Source: Bog-756 sp963704615 (GTDB lineage Bacteria; Actinomycetota; Acidimicrobiia; Acidimicrobiales; RAAP-2). Taken from it: a stretch of DNA of 64,000 nucleotides. A program made the position numbers and the translations under genes. This document shows, piece after piece, positions 9,311 through 17,907 of the stretch (within the stretch, counting starts at the first letter, position 1; each line of letters opens with the position of its first letter). The DNA lies in NCBI GenBank assembly GCA_963704615.1, contig OY969923.1, positions 2,976,001 to 3,040,000 of the forward strand, written 5' to 3'. The notes beneath the pieces are model-generated. The model was not told the DNA's origin. It made no database searches and saw nothing but the letters and a program-made list of their open reading frames with translations.

Positions 9311-10246
9311 ATGAAGACGGCCCGTGGTGGCGTCGTCACCGGCTGGGGTACCGCCGTTCCCGACAAGGTGGTCACCAACGACGACTTGTCGGTGACCATG
9401 GACACCAACGACGCCTGGATTCAGGAGCGAACCGGCATCCGGGAGCGCCGGATCGGCGGAACCACCTCCCAACTGGCGATCGAAGCCGGCATCGCTGCTC
9501 TGGACAAGGCGGGCCGACGGCCCGACGAGATCGACGGTGTGGTCCTGGCCACGACCACACCCGACCAGATCGTTCCGGGCACCTCGGCCACCGTGCAGGA
9601 CGGCATCGGTGTCCCCGGGGGCGCGTTCGACGTCAACGCCGCGTGCTCCGGTTTCGTCTACGCCCTGGCCGTGGCCCACGGCATGATCGCCATCGGCGCC
9701 GAACGGCTGTTGGTCATCGGATCGGACACCCTCAGCCGGATCACCGACTGGGACGACCGTACGGTGGCCGTGCTGGTGGGTGACGGTGCAGGAGCAGTGG
9801 TGCTCGAGGCAGTCGACGCCCCGGGTCAGCTCCTGTCGTGGAACCTGGGGGCTGACGGCTCACTGCGCCACCTCCTCAAGTGCGACCACGGCGGCTATCT
9901 GTACATGGATGGCAAGGAGATCTTCCGCAAGGCAGTCCGGGTGGTGGTGGAATCAGCCGAGCAGGCCATCGCCGAGGCCGGCCTCACGTCGGCCGACATC
10001 GACCTGATCGTGCCCCATCAAGCCAACCTGCGGATCATCAACGCGGCATGCCAGCGTCTGGCCATCCCCGATGAGAAAGCAGTGATTGTCATCGATCGCT
10101 ACGGCAACACCTCGTCGGCGTCGATCCCCCTGGCCCTGGCCGACGCTTTGGAGACCGGCCGGCTCGAGGCCGGTCATCATGTCCTGCTCACAGGATTCGG
10201 CGGTGGCATGACCTGGGCCAGCGCAGTACTTCGCTGGGGCGGGTGA
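9311..10246 (+). CDS. fabH: 3-oxoacyl-ACP synthase III (FabH-like)
   Basis: 311 residues from ATG 9311. Upstream in-frame codons overlap the thiolase gene and lack family similarity, so this start is preferred. The complete KAS III triad is visible: Cys112 in NAACSGF, His236 in PHQANLR and Asn266 in YGNTSSAS. Also present is WIQERTGIRERR near 37-48, the CoA-side arginine region. FabH condenses an acyl-CoA primer with malonyl-ACP to start fatty-acid synthesis. Being next to a thiolase and away from fabD/acpP/fabF, it may instead serve a specialised acyl chain. Its stop overlaps the next GTG (GTGA). Confidence 0.92.
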   Translation: MKTARGGVVTGWGTAVPDKVVTNDDLSVTMDTNDAWIQERTGIRERRIGGTTSQLAIEAGIAALDKAGRRPDEIDGVVLATTTPDQIVPGTSATVQDGIGVPGGAFDVNAACSGFVYALAVAHGMIAIGAERLLVIGSDTLSRITDWDDRTVAVLVGDGAGAVVLEAVDAPGQLLSWNLGADGSLRHLLKCDHGGYLYMDGKEIFRKAVRVVVESAEQAIAEAGLTSADIDLIVPHQANLRIINAACQRLAIPDEKAVIVIDRYGNTSSASIPLALADALETGRLEAGHHVLLTGFGGGMTWASAVLRWGG

Positions 10247-11175
10247 CCACACGGATGGCGCCCTCATTGGTGGTGCTGGCCGCCGGACTGGCCCGGCGCT
10301 ACGGCGGCTGCAAGCCTCTGGCGCCGATCGGCCCTAATGGCGAGGCGGTCATCGACCTGCTGGTCAGCGATGCGGTCAGTGCCGGTTTCGGGCGGATCGT
10401 GTTGGTCCTCCATCCCGAGACCGGGCCGGCCATCCGGTACCACGTCGAAAGGTGCTGGCCTCCGGAGGTGGACGTCGCCTTCGCCGAACAGCGGCTGCCC
10501 CTCGGAACTGTCCACGCCGTGTTGGCGGCCCGGGACGCACTGGAGGTGGACCGATCCTTTGCCGTGTGCAACGCCGACGACATCTATGGCGAAGTGGCCA
10601 TGGGCGAGCTCGCCACCCAGCTGAGCGCCGGTCGCCACGAGCACATCCTGATCGGCTACCCACTGCGGGCCACAGTGGCAACCGACGACCCGGTCACCCG
10701 GGGGATCTGCCAGGTCGACGAGCACGGTCATCTGGTGGCCCTCACCGAACGCCGACAGGTCACCCGCCACGACCACGGTGAGACCTTCACCGCCGACGAC
10801 GGCGCCGAGCCGGCCAAGCTCGACGGAGACATGCCGACATCGGTCAATCTGTGGGGCTTCCAACCCGCCATTTGGATCGTGTTCGAGTCAGCCATGGACG
10901 CGTCGGGACTCGATGAAGAGGCTCTTCTCGCGGTGGCCGCGGCCGGAGGCGAGGCGCCCAAGGCCGAAGTGCTGCTCCCTGAGGTGGTCGCCACCATGGT
11001 GACCGCGGGTATCGGCCTGCCGGTGCGTGTCATCGCCACCGAGGCCAAGCTGGTGGGGGTCACCCACGCGGCCGACCTGCCGGTGGTGAGCGCCGAGCTC
11101 TCCCGCCAGGTGGCCTGGGGAACGCGACCCGCCATCCTCTGGCCGGATGTGCCCGCCAGGGTCGGGAACCGGTGA
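10243..11175 (+). CDS. sugar-1-phosphate nucleotidyltransferase-like protein
   Basis: 310 residues. GTG at 10243 overlaps the FabH stop by GTGA; ATG 10255 is the alternative. The N-terminus holds the nucleotide-binding signature LAAGLARRYGGCKPLAPIGP, with the lysine at the usual place of the NTP-transferase fold. VCNADDIYG in the middle is the metal-binding Asp region. The family makes NDP-sugars from sugar-1-phosphates; this subtype (RYGG.K..PIGPNGE) is often found in poorly characterised form, so the sugar is unknown. The C-terminal third has no recognised hexapeptide repeat. It is followed 9 nt later by a GT4 glycosyltransferase, suggesting a donor-transferase pair. Confidence 0.82.
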   Translation: MTTRMAPSLVVLAAGLARRYGGCKPLAPIGPNGEAVIDLLVSDAVSAGFGRIVLVLHPETGPAIRYHVERCWPPEVDVAFAEQRLPLGTVHAVLAARDALEVDRSFAVCNADDIYGEVAMGELATQLSAGRHEHILIGYPLRATVATDDPVTRGICQVDEHGHLVALTERRQVTRHDHGETFTADDGAEPAKLDGDMPTSVNLWGFQPAIWIVFESAMDASGLDEEALLAVAAAGGEAPKAEVLLPEVVATMVTAGIGLPVRVIATEAKLVGVTHAADLPVVSAELSRQVAWGTRPAILWPDVPARVGNR

Positions 11176-11184
11176 AATCCGCCG

Positions 11185-12567
11185 GTGGAGCCCGGCGTGG
11201 GTGATAATGGCGTCGTGTCCCGCTCATACTCCGTGGATGCCCGTCGCTACGCACGTACCCACGGACCGACGCTGGAGGTTGTGAAGCCGGCGGAGGCACC
11301 ATCGGGAGCCGCAAGGGGGGCTCGACGGCCCGTCCAGGCCGCGTTCGACTCGGCCCCGCTTCGACCGTTCGCTTCGATGACGCTGGCCGAGATCGCCCAG
11401 GCTGCGGAACTCCGGGACATCGACGTGGTGGCGTGGCGCGACTTCGACGATCCCGAAGCGGGCGGATCCGAACTTCACGCCCACCGGATCCTGTCGGCCT
11501 GGTCGAGTGCGGGGATGAAGGTCTCCATGACGACCTCGTCGGTGGCCCATGCTCCACCGGTCATGGAACGAGACGGGTACACGGTGACCCGCAGGGTCGG
11601 CCGTTACTCGATCTTCCCCCGGACCATGCTCTCGGGTGTCCTCGGCCACCTCGGCCGAGGCGACGGACTGGTCGAGATCTGGAACGGGATGCCGTTCCTG
11701 TCCCCCCTGTGGACCCACTGCCCTCGCATCGTGTTCCTCCATCATGTCCACGCCGAGATGTGGAAGATGGTCCTGCCCGACTGGATGGCTGTCCCCGGTT
11801 ACGCGTTCGAGCACCGGGTGGCACCGCCCCTCTATCGACGGAGCCGGATCATCACGTTGTCCTCCTCGTCCAAGGACGAGATCGTCGATCTGTTGCGCAT
11901 CCCCGCCTCGAACATCACCGTGGTCCCACCCGGTGTCGAGGAGCAGTTCGAGCCCGGGCTGACCTTGTCCGAGGTCCCCCTGGTGGTCGCCGTCGGTCGA
12001 CTGGTGCCGGTGAAGCGGTTCGATGTGATGATCGAGGCCCTGCTCAGGCTCAAGACCCGCATCCCCGACCTGCGCGCCGTCATCGCCGGCGAAGGATATG
12101 AACGCCCGAACCTCGAGAAGCTGATCCGCAGGAACGGTGCCGGCGAGTGGATCTCGCTTCCCGGATATATCGACCAGTCCGAGCTGATCGATCTCTACCG
12201 CAAAGCCTGGGTGGTGGCGTCGAGCTCGTTGCGGGAAGGCTGGGGGATGACGGTGACCGAGGCAGGTGCCTGCGGTACTCCCTCGGTCGTGTCACGCATC
12301 AGTGGTCACAAGGATGCGGTGATCGACGGTGAATCGGGCATTCTCTTCGATACCGAGGACCAGATGGTCGAGGCCCTGGACTCGGTGCTCACCGATGACG
12401 TGCTCAGGAAACGGCTGTCGATGGGCGCCATCGATCGTGCATCCGAATTCACCTGGGATGCGACCTCGAGACAGACGCTGGCGGCACTCGCCGCGGAAAA
12501 ACTGCGCCGACGCAGCGCCCGGGCCCTGGCGGCACGGGTCTACGGCAGCGAAGCCCCCCGGACATAG
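11185..12567 (+). CDS. GT4-family glycosyltransferase
   Basis: 460 residues from GTG 11185; a GTG at 11215 is equally possible because the first 75 residues have no family similarity. The N-terminal Rossmann half begins near residue 78 (IDVVAWRDFDDPEAGGSELH), and this AGGSE/H form is common in GT4 enzymes. The C-terminal half holds VGRLVPVKRFDVMIEA, the Lys of the donor phosphate site, and SLREGWGMTVTEAGACGTPS, the E-x7-E motif. The enzyme is a cytoplasmic retaining transferase using an NDP-sugar; the acceptor is unknown. It follows the nucleotidyltransferase by 9 nt and ends in a convergent junction with a hairpin. Confidence 0.9.
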   Translation: MEPGVGDNGVVSRSYSVDARRYARTHGPTLEVVKPAEAPSGAARGARRPVQAAFDSAPLRPFASMTLAEIAQAAELRDIDVVAWRDFDDPEAGGSELHAHRILSAWSSAGMKVSMTTSSVAHAPPVMERDGYTVTRRVGRYSIFPRTMLSGVLGHLGRGDGLVEIWNGMPFLSPLWTHCPRIVFLHHVHAEMWKMVLPDWMAVPGYAFEHRVAPPLYRRSRIITLSSSSKDEIVDLLRIPASNITVVPPGVEEQFEPGLTLSEVPLVVAVGRLVPVKRFDVMIEALLRLKTRIPDLRAVIAGEGYERPNLEKLIRRNGAGEWISLPGYIDQSELIDLYRKAWVVASSSLREGWGMTVTEAGACGTPSVVSRISGHKDAVIDGESGILFDTEDQMVEALDSVLTDDVLRKRLSMGAIDRASEFTWDATSRQTLAALAAEKLRRRSARALAARVYGSEAPRT

Positions 12568-12600
12568 TCCGCTGGGTCGCGGCACTCTCGACGAAGCGGA

Positions 12601-12620
12601 GTCAGGGTGTCGGCCCTGAC
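12601..12620. terminator. bidirectional hairpin between convergent genes
   Basis: A perfect 7-bp stem (GTCAGGG/CCCTGAC) closes a 6-nt loop between the GT4 stop at 12567 and the stop of the minus-strand membrane protein at 12641. There is no U-tract, as is usual for actinobacterial terminators, and the symmetric stem could serve both strands. Function is inferred from position and fold. Confidence 0.55.
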
Positions 12621-12640
12621 GGCACCGATGCGATGCCGCT

Positions 12641-13033
12641 CTATTCGTCCACCGATGCCGGAGGAGTGGCGGCTGGGGGTGCGGCGGGAGGAGTGGCGGC
12701 GGGAGGAGTGGCGTCGGGCGAGGCCGGAGCTGCGGGGGCAGGAGCCGACAGGAGCTGATCGGCCGAGGTGTCACCGGACGGAGGAGTCCCGGTGTCGACG
12801 GCAACGCTATCGGTCCGTGTGAACCGATAGGCGAGGTAGCCGGCAATCCCCAAGGCGACAACGGCGATGACGGCCGCTATCGCACCCCGCTTGTGATAGT
12901 GACCCCTCCGGTGGGCGTGATAGCCAGGGATGTAACTCGGGAGGTGATGGATGGAAACAGTCAGGTACTCGACGGCGACGAACGCTGCGAGTGCACCGAT
13001 GATGACCAGCACGACGACGCTTATCCACTTCAT
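12641..13033 (-). CDS. small two-helix membrane protein with Pro/Ala-rich tail
   Basis: 130 residues from ATG 13033; upstream in-frame codons overlap the hairpin region and look non-coding. The N-terminus is a hydrophobic segment (about 4-25) directly after MKWIS. A His-rich loop follows (HHLPSYIPGYHAHRRGHYHK), then a second helix (about 52-72). The tail is low in complexity, rich in Ala, Pro, Thr and Asp with repeated PPAATPPA units, and probably lies outside the membrane. No family is recognised. The His-rich loop might bind metal, but this is speculation. It stands downstream of cysC, separated by a strong hairpin, so it probably has its own promoter in 13034-13229. Confidence 0.6.
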   Translation of the reverse strand: MKWISVVVLVIIGALAAFVAVEYLTVSIHHLPSYIPGYHAHRRGHYHKRGAIAAVIAVVALGIAGYLAYRFTRTDSVAVDTGTPPSGDTSADQLLSAPAPAAPASPDATPPAATPPAAPPAATPPASVDE

Positions 13034-13229
13034 GACGTGGCACTCTAGCGAAGTGTCCTCACCTCTGCTGGCCGACGGGCAGGTCCTTTCGCTCGACGGA
13101 GGCGAGCCTCTCAATTTTGAGGAAGGGATGGTTGGCGTTGGCCCGGAACGAGCCGCGTGCAGCTGCAAGCACGGAGCCGTCGATCGACGCCAACCTCGAC
13201 AGGTCTGTCATGGGCCCAGGTGTGCCCTG

Positions 13230-13261
13230 GTCCTCGAGGACGGTTGCCGGTCCTCGAGGAC
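13230..13261 (-). terminator. hairpin directly after cysC (paired 12-bp palindromes)
   Basis: The 12-base palindrome GTCCTCGAGGAC occurs twice, at 13230-13241 and 13250-13261, separated by 8 nt. Because each copy is its own reverse complement, the two can pair into a 12-bp stem with an 8-nt loop. On the minus strand it begins 5 nt after the cysC stop, the place of a terminator for the cysDNC operon. No U-tract follows. The alternative is a double operator for the downstream membrane-protein gene, since the copies lie 20 bp apart on the same helix face. Confidence 0.6.
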
Positions 13262-13266
13262 GGGGA

Positions 13267-13911
13267 TCAGGCGCTGCTCTCGACCGCTCCGGTCGTACGT
13301 CCGGCAGCTTCGGCTCGGCCCAGGGCGTCGATGACAGCCTCGACCGCCGTGTCCAACCCGGCGCCATACTCAATCACCACGTCCGGTTCCTCGGGGATCT
13401 CGTAGGGATCGTCGATCCCGGTGAACGAGGCCAGATTTCCCTCCGAGGCCTGTGCGTACAGTCCTTTGGGATCTCGGTCGGCACAGAGGTCGGCCGGCGC
13501 AGCCATGTACACCTCGACGTAGGGCAGTCCGGCACCTCGGTGCAGCTGGCGAGCACTTCGGCGTGATTCCGCATAGGGGCTGATCAGCGCGACCAGCGCC
13601 ACCAGTCCGGCGTCGGCCATCAGGCAAGCCACCTCGGCCACCCGTCGCACATTTTCGATGCGGTCGTCCGGGCCGAACCCGAGGTCACCACACAGCCCGG
13701 TGCGGAGGTTGTCGCCGTCCAGGCGGGCGGCGTTGCGGCCCCCAGTGACCAGTCGCCTCTCGACGGCAACGGCCAACGTCGACTTCCCCGAGCCGGACAG
13801 TCCGGTGAACCAGAGCGTCGCTCCTCGGGCCCCGAACCTTTCGGCGCGTTCATCACGACTGACCTCGCCGGGGTGCCAGGTGACGTTCGGAGACGTCGTG
13901 GCCCGCGTCAT
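13267..13911 (-). CDS. cysC: adenylyl-sulfate kinase (APS kinase)
   Basis: 214 residues from ATG 13911. The upstream GGCGGAGA is very close to this ATG, so an earlier ATG at 13953 inside the cysN end is possible. The P-loop is GLSGSGKST at 37-45, followed by RLDGDNLRTGLCGDLGF, the APS-binding signature, and later LYAQASEG and FTGIDDPYE. The enzyme phosphorylates APS to PAPS, the universal sulfate donor. It is the last gene of cysD-cysN-cysC. No PAPS reductase or sulfite reductase is present anywhere in the window, while three sulfotransferases are, which points to PAPS being used for sulfation and not for assimilation. Confidence 0.96.
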   Translation of the reverse strand: MTRATTSPNVTWHPGEVSRDERAERFGARGATLWFTGLSGSGKSTLAVAVERRLVTGGRNAARLDGDNLRTGLCGDLGFGPDDRIENVRRVAEVACLMADAGLVALVALISPYAESRRSARQLHRGAGLPYVEVYMAAPADLCADRDPKGLYAQASEGNLASFTGIDDPYEIPEEPDVVIEYGAGLDTAVEAVIDALGRAEAAGRTTGAVESSA

Positions 13912-13924
13912 TCTCCGCCGATCC

Positions 13925-15175
13925 TCAGTCGGGGCCAAGCAACATGCCGGCACCGGCGGTCACATTGGTGTCCTCGGCGGCCAGGATGAACGACCCGGTC
14001 TGCCGGTTGCGGCGATAGCTGTCGTAGTAGAGCGGCTGGGTCACCCGCAGGCTCACTCGACCGACATCGTTCAGACCGAGCGAGCGAGCAGTTTCGTCGC
14101 GGTGCAAGGTGTTGACGTCGAGCCGGTAATGGATGTCGCGCACCACAGCGCGCACCCATCGGGTGGTGTGCTTGAGGGCGAGGAAGTCCCCCGGAACCAG
14201 AGGTCGCTCGGTCATCCACGCCACCATGGCCTCGAGGTCCTGGCCCACCGTGGGCTGGTTGAGCGGGCGGCAGATCATGTCGCCACGGGAGATGTCGATG
14301 TCGTCACTGAGGCGGACGGTCACCGACATCGGGGGAAATGCCTCTTCCACCGGTCCCTCGAAGGTGTCGATTCCGGCCACCGTGGTGGTCAGGCCGGATG
14401 GGAGGACCATCACCTCGTCGCCGGGCTTGAGAACGCCGCCGGCCACCCGGCCCGCATAGCCCCGATAATCCGGTCGACTGGTGGCTTGTGGCCGCACCAC
14501 CCATTGGACGGGGAGACGTGGGTCGATCAGGTTGCGGTCCGACGAGATGTAGATCTGCTCCAGGTGATGGAGGAGGGATGCCCCTTCGTACCAGGGCATG
14601 TTGGCCGAGCGCTGGACCACGTTGTCGCCCTGCAGAGCGGAGATGGGGATGAAGCTGAGATCGGATACCTCGAGCCGGCTGGCGAAGGCGGCGAACTCCT
14701 CGCGGATCGACTCGAACACCTCCTGGTCGAAGTCGATGAGATCCATCTTGTTGACGCACAGCAGGAGGTGGGGAACCCGGAGGAGCGAGGCCAAAAAGGC
14801 GTGACGCCGGGTCTGTTCGACGATCCCCTTGCGGGCGTCGACCAACACGATGGTGAGGTCAGCGGTGGAATTCCCGGTCACCATGTTGCGGGTGTACTGA
14901 ATGTGGCCGGGCGTGTCGGCGATGATGAATTTCCGTGCCGGGGTGGCGAAGTACCGGTAGGCGACGTCGATGGTGATGCCCTGCTCGCGTTCGGCCCGAA
15001 GCCCGTCGGTCAGCAGGGCCAGGTCGGTGTACTCGTCCCCGCGTTGCCGGCTGACCCGTTCGACCGATTCCAACTGGTCCTCGAATATGGCCTTCGAGTC
15101 GTACAGGAGCCGACCGATCAGAGTGCTCTTGCCGTCGTCCACGGAGCCAGCGGTGGCCAGACGCAGTAGCTCCAT
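13925..15175 (-). CDS. cysN: sulfate adenylyltransferase large subunit (GTPase)
   Basis: 416 residues. It shows the G-protein motifs GSVDDGKST (10-18), DTPGH (87-91) and NKMD (142-145), and elongation-factor-like domains 2 and 3 after about residue 215. There is no C-terminal APS-kinase fusion; that activity is in the separate cysC 13 nt downstream. CysN couples GTP hydrolysis to the otherwise unfavourable formation of APS from ATP and sulfate by CysD. Its ATG shares one base with the cysD stop (TGATG), indicating tight translational coupling and stoichiometric production of the CysDN complex. Confidence 0.97.
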   Translation of the reverse strand: MELLRLATAGSVDDGKSTLIGRLLYDSKAIFEDQLESVERVSRQRGDEYTDLALLTDGLRAEREQGITIDVAYRYFATPARKFIIADTPGHIQYTRNMVTGNSTADLTIVLVDARKGIVEQTRRHAFLASLLRVPHLLLCVNKMDLIDFDQEVFESIREEFAAFASRLEVSDLSFIPISALQGDNVVQRSANMPWYEGASLLHHLEQIYISSDRNLIDPRLPVQWVVRPQATSRPDYRGYAGRVAGGVLKPGDEVMVLPSGLTTTVAGIDTFEGPVEEAFPPMSVTVRLSDDIDISRGDMICRPLNQPTVGQDLEAMVAWMTERPLVPGDFLALKHTTRWVRAVVRDIHYRLDVNTLHRDETARSLGLNDVGRVSLRVTQPLYYDSYRRNRQTGSFILAAEDTNVTAGAGMLLGPD

Positions 15176-16110
15176 CAGAAATAGCCCTCCCGCTTGCGGT
15201 CTTCCATGGCGGCTTCACTCACCCGATCGTCGGCCCGCGTCGCGCCCCGCTCGGTCAGGCGGGAGGCCGCCACCTCGATGACGATGTCCTCAGCATGAGC
15301 GGCGGCCGACTCGACCGCGCCAGTACAGGTCATGTCCCCCACCGTCCGGTAGCGCACCGTCGCCTCGAAGACCTCTTCGTCCTCGCGAGGGGCCACATGC
15401 GGACCGACGGCGAGCAGCATGCCGTCCCGCCGGAACACCTGGCGCCGATGCGAGTAGTAGATGGACGGGAGATCGATCTCCTCCTCAGCGACGTACTGCC
15501 AGATGTCGAGCTCGGTCCAGTCCGACAAGGGGAAGACCCGGATGTGCTCGCCGGGCCGGTGACGACCGTTGAACAACGACCACAACTCGGGCCTCTGGTT
15601 CTTCGGGTCCCACTGCCCGAACTCGTCGCGGAAGGAGAACACCCGCTCCTTGGCCCTCGCCTTCTCTTCGTCTCTCCGGGCACCGCCGAAGACGGCATCG
15701 AACTTGTACTCAGTGATGGCATCGAGGAGCGTCCGGGTCTGGAGCCGGTTGCGTGAGGGATTGGGGCCCGCCTCTTCGGCGATCCGTCCGGTATCGATCG
15801 ACTGCTGCACCGAGGCGACGACCAGCGTGGCCCCCATGGCGTCGACGCAGCGATCGCGGAACTCGAGCACCTCGGGGAAGTTGTGCCCGGTATCGACGTG
15901 CATCACCGGGAAAGGGATCCGACCAGGCCAGAACGATTTTTGGGCCAGGCGCAGCATGACCACCGAGTCCTTGCCGCCCGAGAAGAGCAACACCGGCCTC
16001 TCGAATTCGGCAGCCACCTCACGGATGATGTGGATTGACTGCGCCTCGATGTTCTGGAGATGGGACAGCTGGTACTGACCAGACCCCCCAGCGCCCCAAC
16101 CCCGATCCAT
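15175..16110 (-). CDS. cysD: sulfate adenylyltransferase small subunit
   Basis: 311 residues from ATG 16110. A longer frame exists upstream but has no similarity and crosses the divergent promoter region. The PP-loop of ATP pyrophosphatases is SGGKDS at 44-49. Family segments HVDTGHNFPEV, GGARRDEEKARAKERVFSFR and the C-terminal RKREGYF are present. With CysN it forms APS from sulfate and ATP. First gene of the operon; the 118-bp gap to the divergent acetyltransferase at 16229 must hold its promoter. The family works in assimilation or in activation for sulfation; the neighbours here favour the latter. Confidence 0.97.
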   Translation of the reverse strand: MDRGWGAGGSGQYQLSHLQNIEAQSIHIIREVAAEFERPVLLFSGGKDSVVMLRLAQKSFWPGRIPFPVMHVDTGHNFPEVLEFRDRCVDAMGATLVVASVQQSIDTGRIAEEAGPNPSRNRLQTRTLLDAITEYKFDAVFGGARRDEEKARAKERVFSFRDEFGQWDPKNQRPELWSLFNGRHRPGEHIRVFPLSDWTELDIWQYVAEEEIDLPSIYYSHRRQVFRRDGMLLAVGPHVAPREDEEVFEATVRYRTVGDMTCTGAVESAAAHAEDIVIEVAASRLTERGATRADDRVSEAAMEDRKREGYF

Positions 16111-16228
16111 GACGTCACAATCTAGTGCATGGCCCGCACTTTCGGAACAGGTCGTAGACTCGTGCCACCAGGCACGCCAGGCGGTGATCGGCCATGTGAG
16201 CCTGTCGATCGAGGTCGGGGAGACGACG

Positions 16229-16948
16229 ATGGGGGCCAACGGGAGAGGACGCCGGACGCCACCGGCCGGCTCCGCCGGCGCTTCGGCACCAGGCCCATCG
16301 CCAACCACGGGTGGGCCCCTTCCCGAGGTGACCGTCCGGGCCGGGACGGTGGCCGACGCCGGGTCGGCTGGGGCTTTACACGCCGATCAGATCTCGGAGG
16401 GATTCCTGTCCTTCCTCGGCCCCCGCTTCCTCGAGCACCTCTATCGACGGATCAGCCGCACGCCGCGCTCCTTCCTCTTCATCGCCGAGGAGGAAGGTGC
16501 TCCCTGCGGCTTCATCGCCGGCTCGACCGACGTGTCCGGCTTGTACAAGACCTTCCTTTTGAGAGACGGAGTGCGGGCCGTCGCCGCGTCCCCCGGTCGG
16601 GTGCTCGCCGGTTGGCACCGCGCCCTCGAGACGCTGCGGCACGGATCGAAGGCCGGTGCCGGAAGCGGGCGGGGCGCCGAGCTCCTGGCCGTGGCCGTCG
16701 ACCCCCGATGGCAGGGCCGGGGAGTGGGCCGCCTGTTGGTCGAGGCGTTCCTCGGCCACGTGGTGGCGCTGGGCCACGATGACGCCCATGTTGTGGTGGG
16801 GGCGGACAACGTGGGGGCGGTGTCCTTGTACGAACGGACCGGTTTCGTCACCGTGAGTCGGTTCGAACTCCACCCGGGCACCGAGTCTCTTCTGATGCAG
16901 TGGGACCGTCCCCCGTCGGCTCCCGGCGTCGACACGGGTCGAGCTTGA
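16229..16948 (+). CDS. GNAT-family N-acetyltransferase
   Basis: 239 residues. ATG 16229 is chosen because GGGGAG lies 6 nt before it; upstream codons overlap the cysD 5' end. After a low-complexity Gly/Pro/Ala tail of about 30 residues the GNAT fold runs to the end. It shows ELLAVAVDPRWQGRGVG, the acetyl-CoA-binding beta4/alpha3 signature with QGRGVG, and VGADNVGAVSLYERTGF near the C-terminus. Such enzymes N-acetylate amines, including amino groups of nucleotide-linked amino sugars, and this one heads a run containing a sugar aminotransferase, so an amino-sugar acetyltransferase is a reasonable guess. It overlaps the next gene. Confidence 0.82.
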   Translation: MGANGRGRRTPPAGSAGASAPGPSPTTGGPLPEVTVRAGTVADAGSAGALHADQISEGFLSFLGPRFLEHLYRRISRTPRSFLFIAEEEGAPCGFIAGSTDVSGLYKTFLLRDGVRAVAASPGRVLAGWHRALETLRHGSKAGAGSGRGAELLAVAVDPRWQGRGVGRLLVEAFLGHVVALGHDDAHVVVGADNVGAVSLYERTGFVTVSRFELHPGTESLLMQWDRPPSAPGVDTGRA

Positions 16949-17907
16949 CCGGCGTCGCCATTGGCGTCGTCGCCTTTGCGGTGACGGTGGCTGTGACCCC
17001 CTTGGCCATTGTGGTTGCCAACCGTGTGGGGATCGTGGACCGGCCCGGTGTGCTGAAGCCCCAGAGCTCGCCGGTCCCCTACCTCGGCGGCGTGGCCGTC
17101 TTCGCCGGTGTGATCGTCGGCGCCGCCGTCGGGCACCCGATGGTTCTGCTTCCCTTGGGCGCCGCCCTGTGCCTGGGCGTGGCCGACGATCGATTCGGCC
17201 TTCCCGCCCTGGCCCGCTTGGTCGCCCAACTGGCCATCGGCGCGACCATCGTCGCCACCTGCCCGGTGCATCTGCCCGGTATCCTCGCCACCGTTGCGAT
17301 CGTGGCCGCCGCGGTGCTGGTGATCAACGGCGTCAACCTCATCGACGGGCTGGACATGCTGGCGGCCGGGGTGAGCGGGTTGGCGGCTGTGGGATTCGCG
17401 GTCATCCTCCACGGTGCGCCCCGAGGACTGGCCATCGCCCTGGCCGCCGCCCTGGCCGGGTTCCTCATCTACAACCGACCACCGGCCCGGGTCTATCTCG
17501 GCGACGGAGGCTCCTACCTCCTTGGCACCGCGTTGGTCGTCCTGCTGGCCGAGTCGTGGCGACCCGAGGTCCCGGTCCATGTCGGAATCGCCGCTCTGGC
17601 CTTGGTGGCCGTACCGGTCGCTGAGGTGGCGTTGGCCGTCGTGCGGCGGGCCCGCAGTCATCAGGGGTTGTTGGCCGGGGACCGCGGCCATCCCTACGAC
17701 AGACTGGTACAACGGGGTTGGCCGGCCATCTCGGCCAGCCTGACTTACATCGGCGCCGAGGCGATCCTGGGGGCAGGGGCCGTGGTGGCCGTCCACATCG
17801 AGTCAATCGGCGCCGCCGTGGCGGTGGACGCCGCCGGAGCCGCCCTACTGGTGGCATCGGCGGCCGCCACTGGTGCACTACACCCCGACCAGGAGGCCCG
17901 AACGTGA
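16945..17907 (+). CDS. polyprenyl-phosphate GlcNAc-1-phosphate transferase (MraY/WecA family)
   Basis: 320 residues from TTG 16945, which overlaps the acetyltransferase stop (TTGA); a GTG at 16900 would add 15 polar residues before the first helix. About ten membrane helices. Family motifs are in order: the Asp pair in VADDRFGL (81-82), NGVNLIDGLDML (128-139), VYLGDGGS (183-190) and the cytoplasmic loop DRGHPYDRL (246-254). It moves a HexNAc-1-phosphate from a UDP-sugar onto undecaprenyl phosphate, the committing step for polymer synthesis at the inner membrane face. It is probably the initiating enzyme of the glycan made by this locus. Confidence 0.9.
   Translation: MTGVAIGVVAFAVTVAVTPLAIVVANRVGIVDRPGVLKPQSSPVPYLGGVAVFAGVIVGAAVGHPMVLLPLGAALCLGVADDRFGLPALARLVAQLAIGATIVATCPVHLPGILATVAIVAAAVLVINGVNLIDGLDMLAAGVSGLAAVGFAVILHGAPRGLAIALAAALAGFLIYNRPPARVYLGDGGSYLLGTALVVLLAESWRPEVPVHVGIAALALVAVPVAEVALAVVRRARSHQGLLAGDRGHPYDRLVQRGWPAISASLTYIGAEAILGAGAVVAVHIESIGAAVAVDAAGAALLVASAAATGALHPDQEART

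Noticed and set aside
7903..9408. Long minus-strand open frame (501 codons) opposite the thiolase gene
   Set aside because: It mirrors the high-G+C codon pattern of the thiolase and FabH genes, has no domain, and its composition (His, Gln and Gly rich) is that of an antisense shadow.
13267..16110. cysDNC as an assimilatory sulfate-reduction operon
   Set aside because: Not fully excluded, but no cysH, cysI, sirA, transporter or cysteine-synthesis gene is present while three sulfotransferases are; use for sulfation is the better reading.
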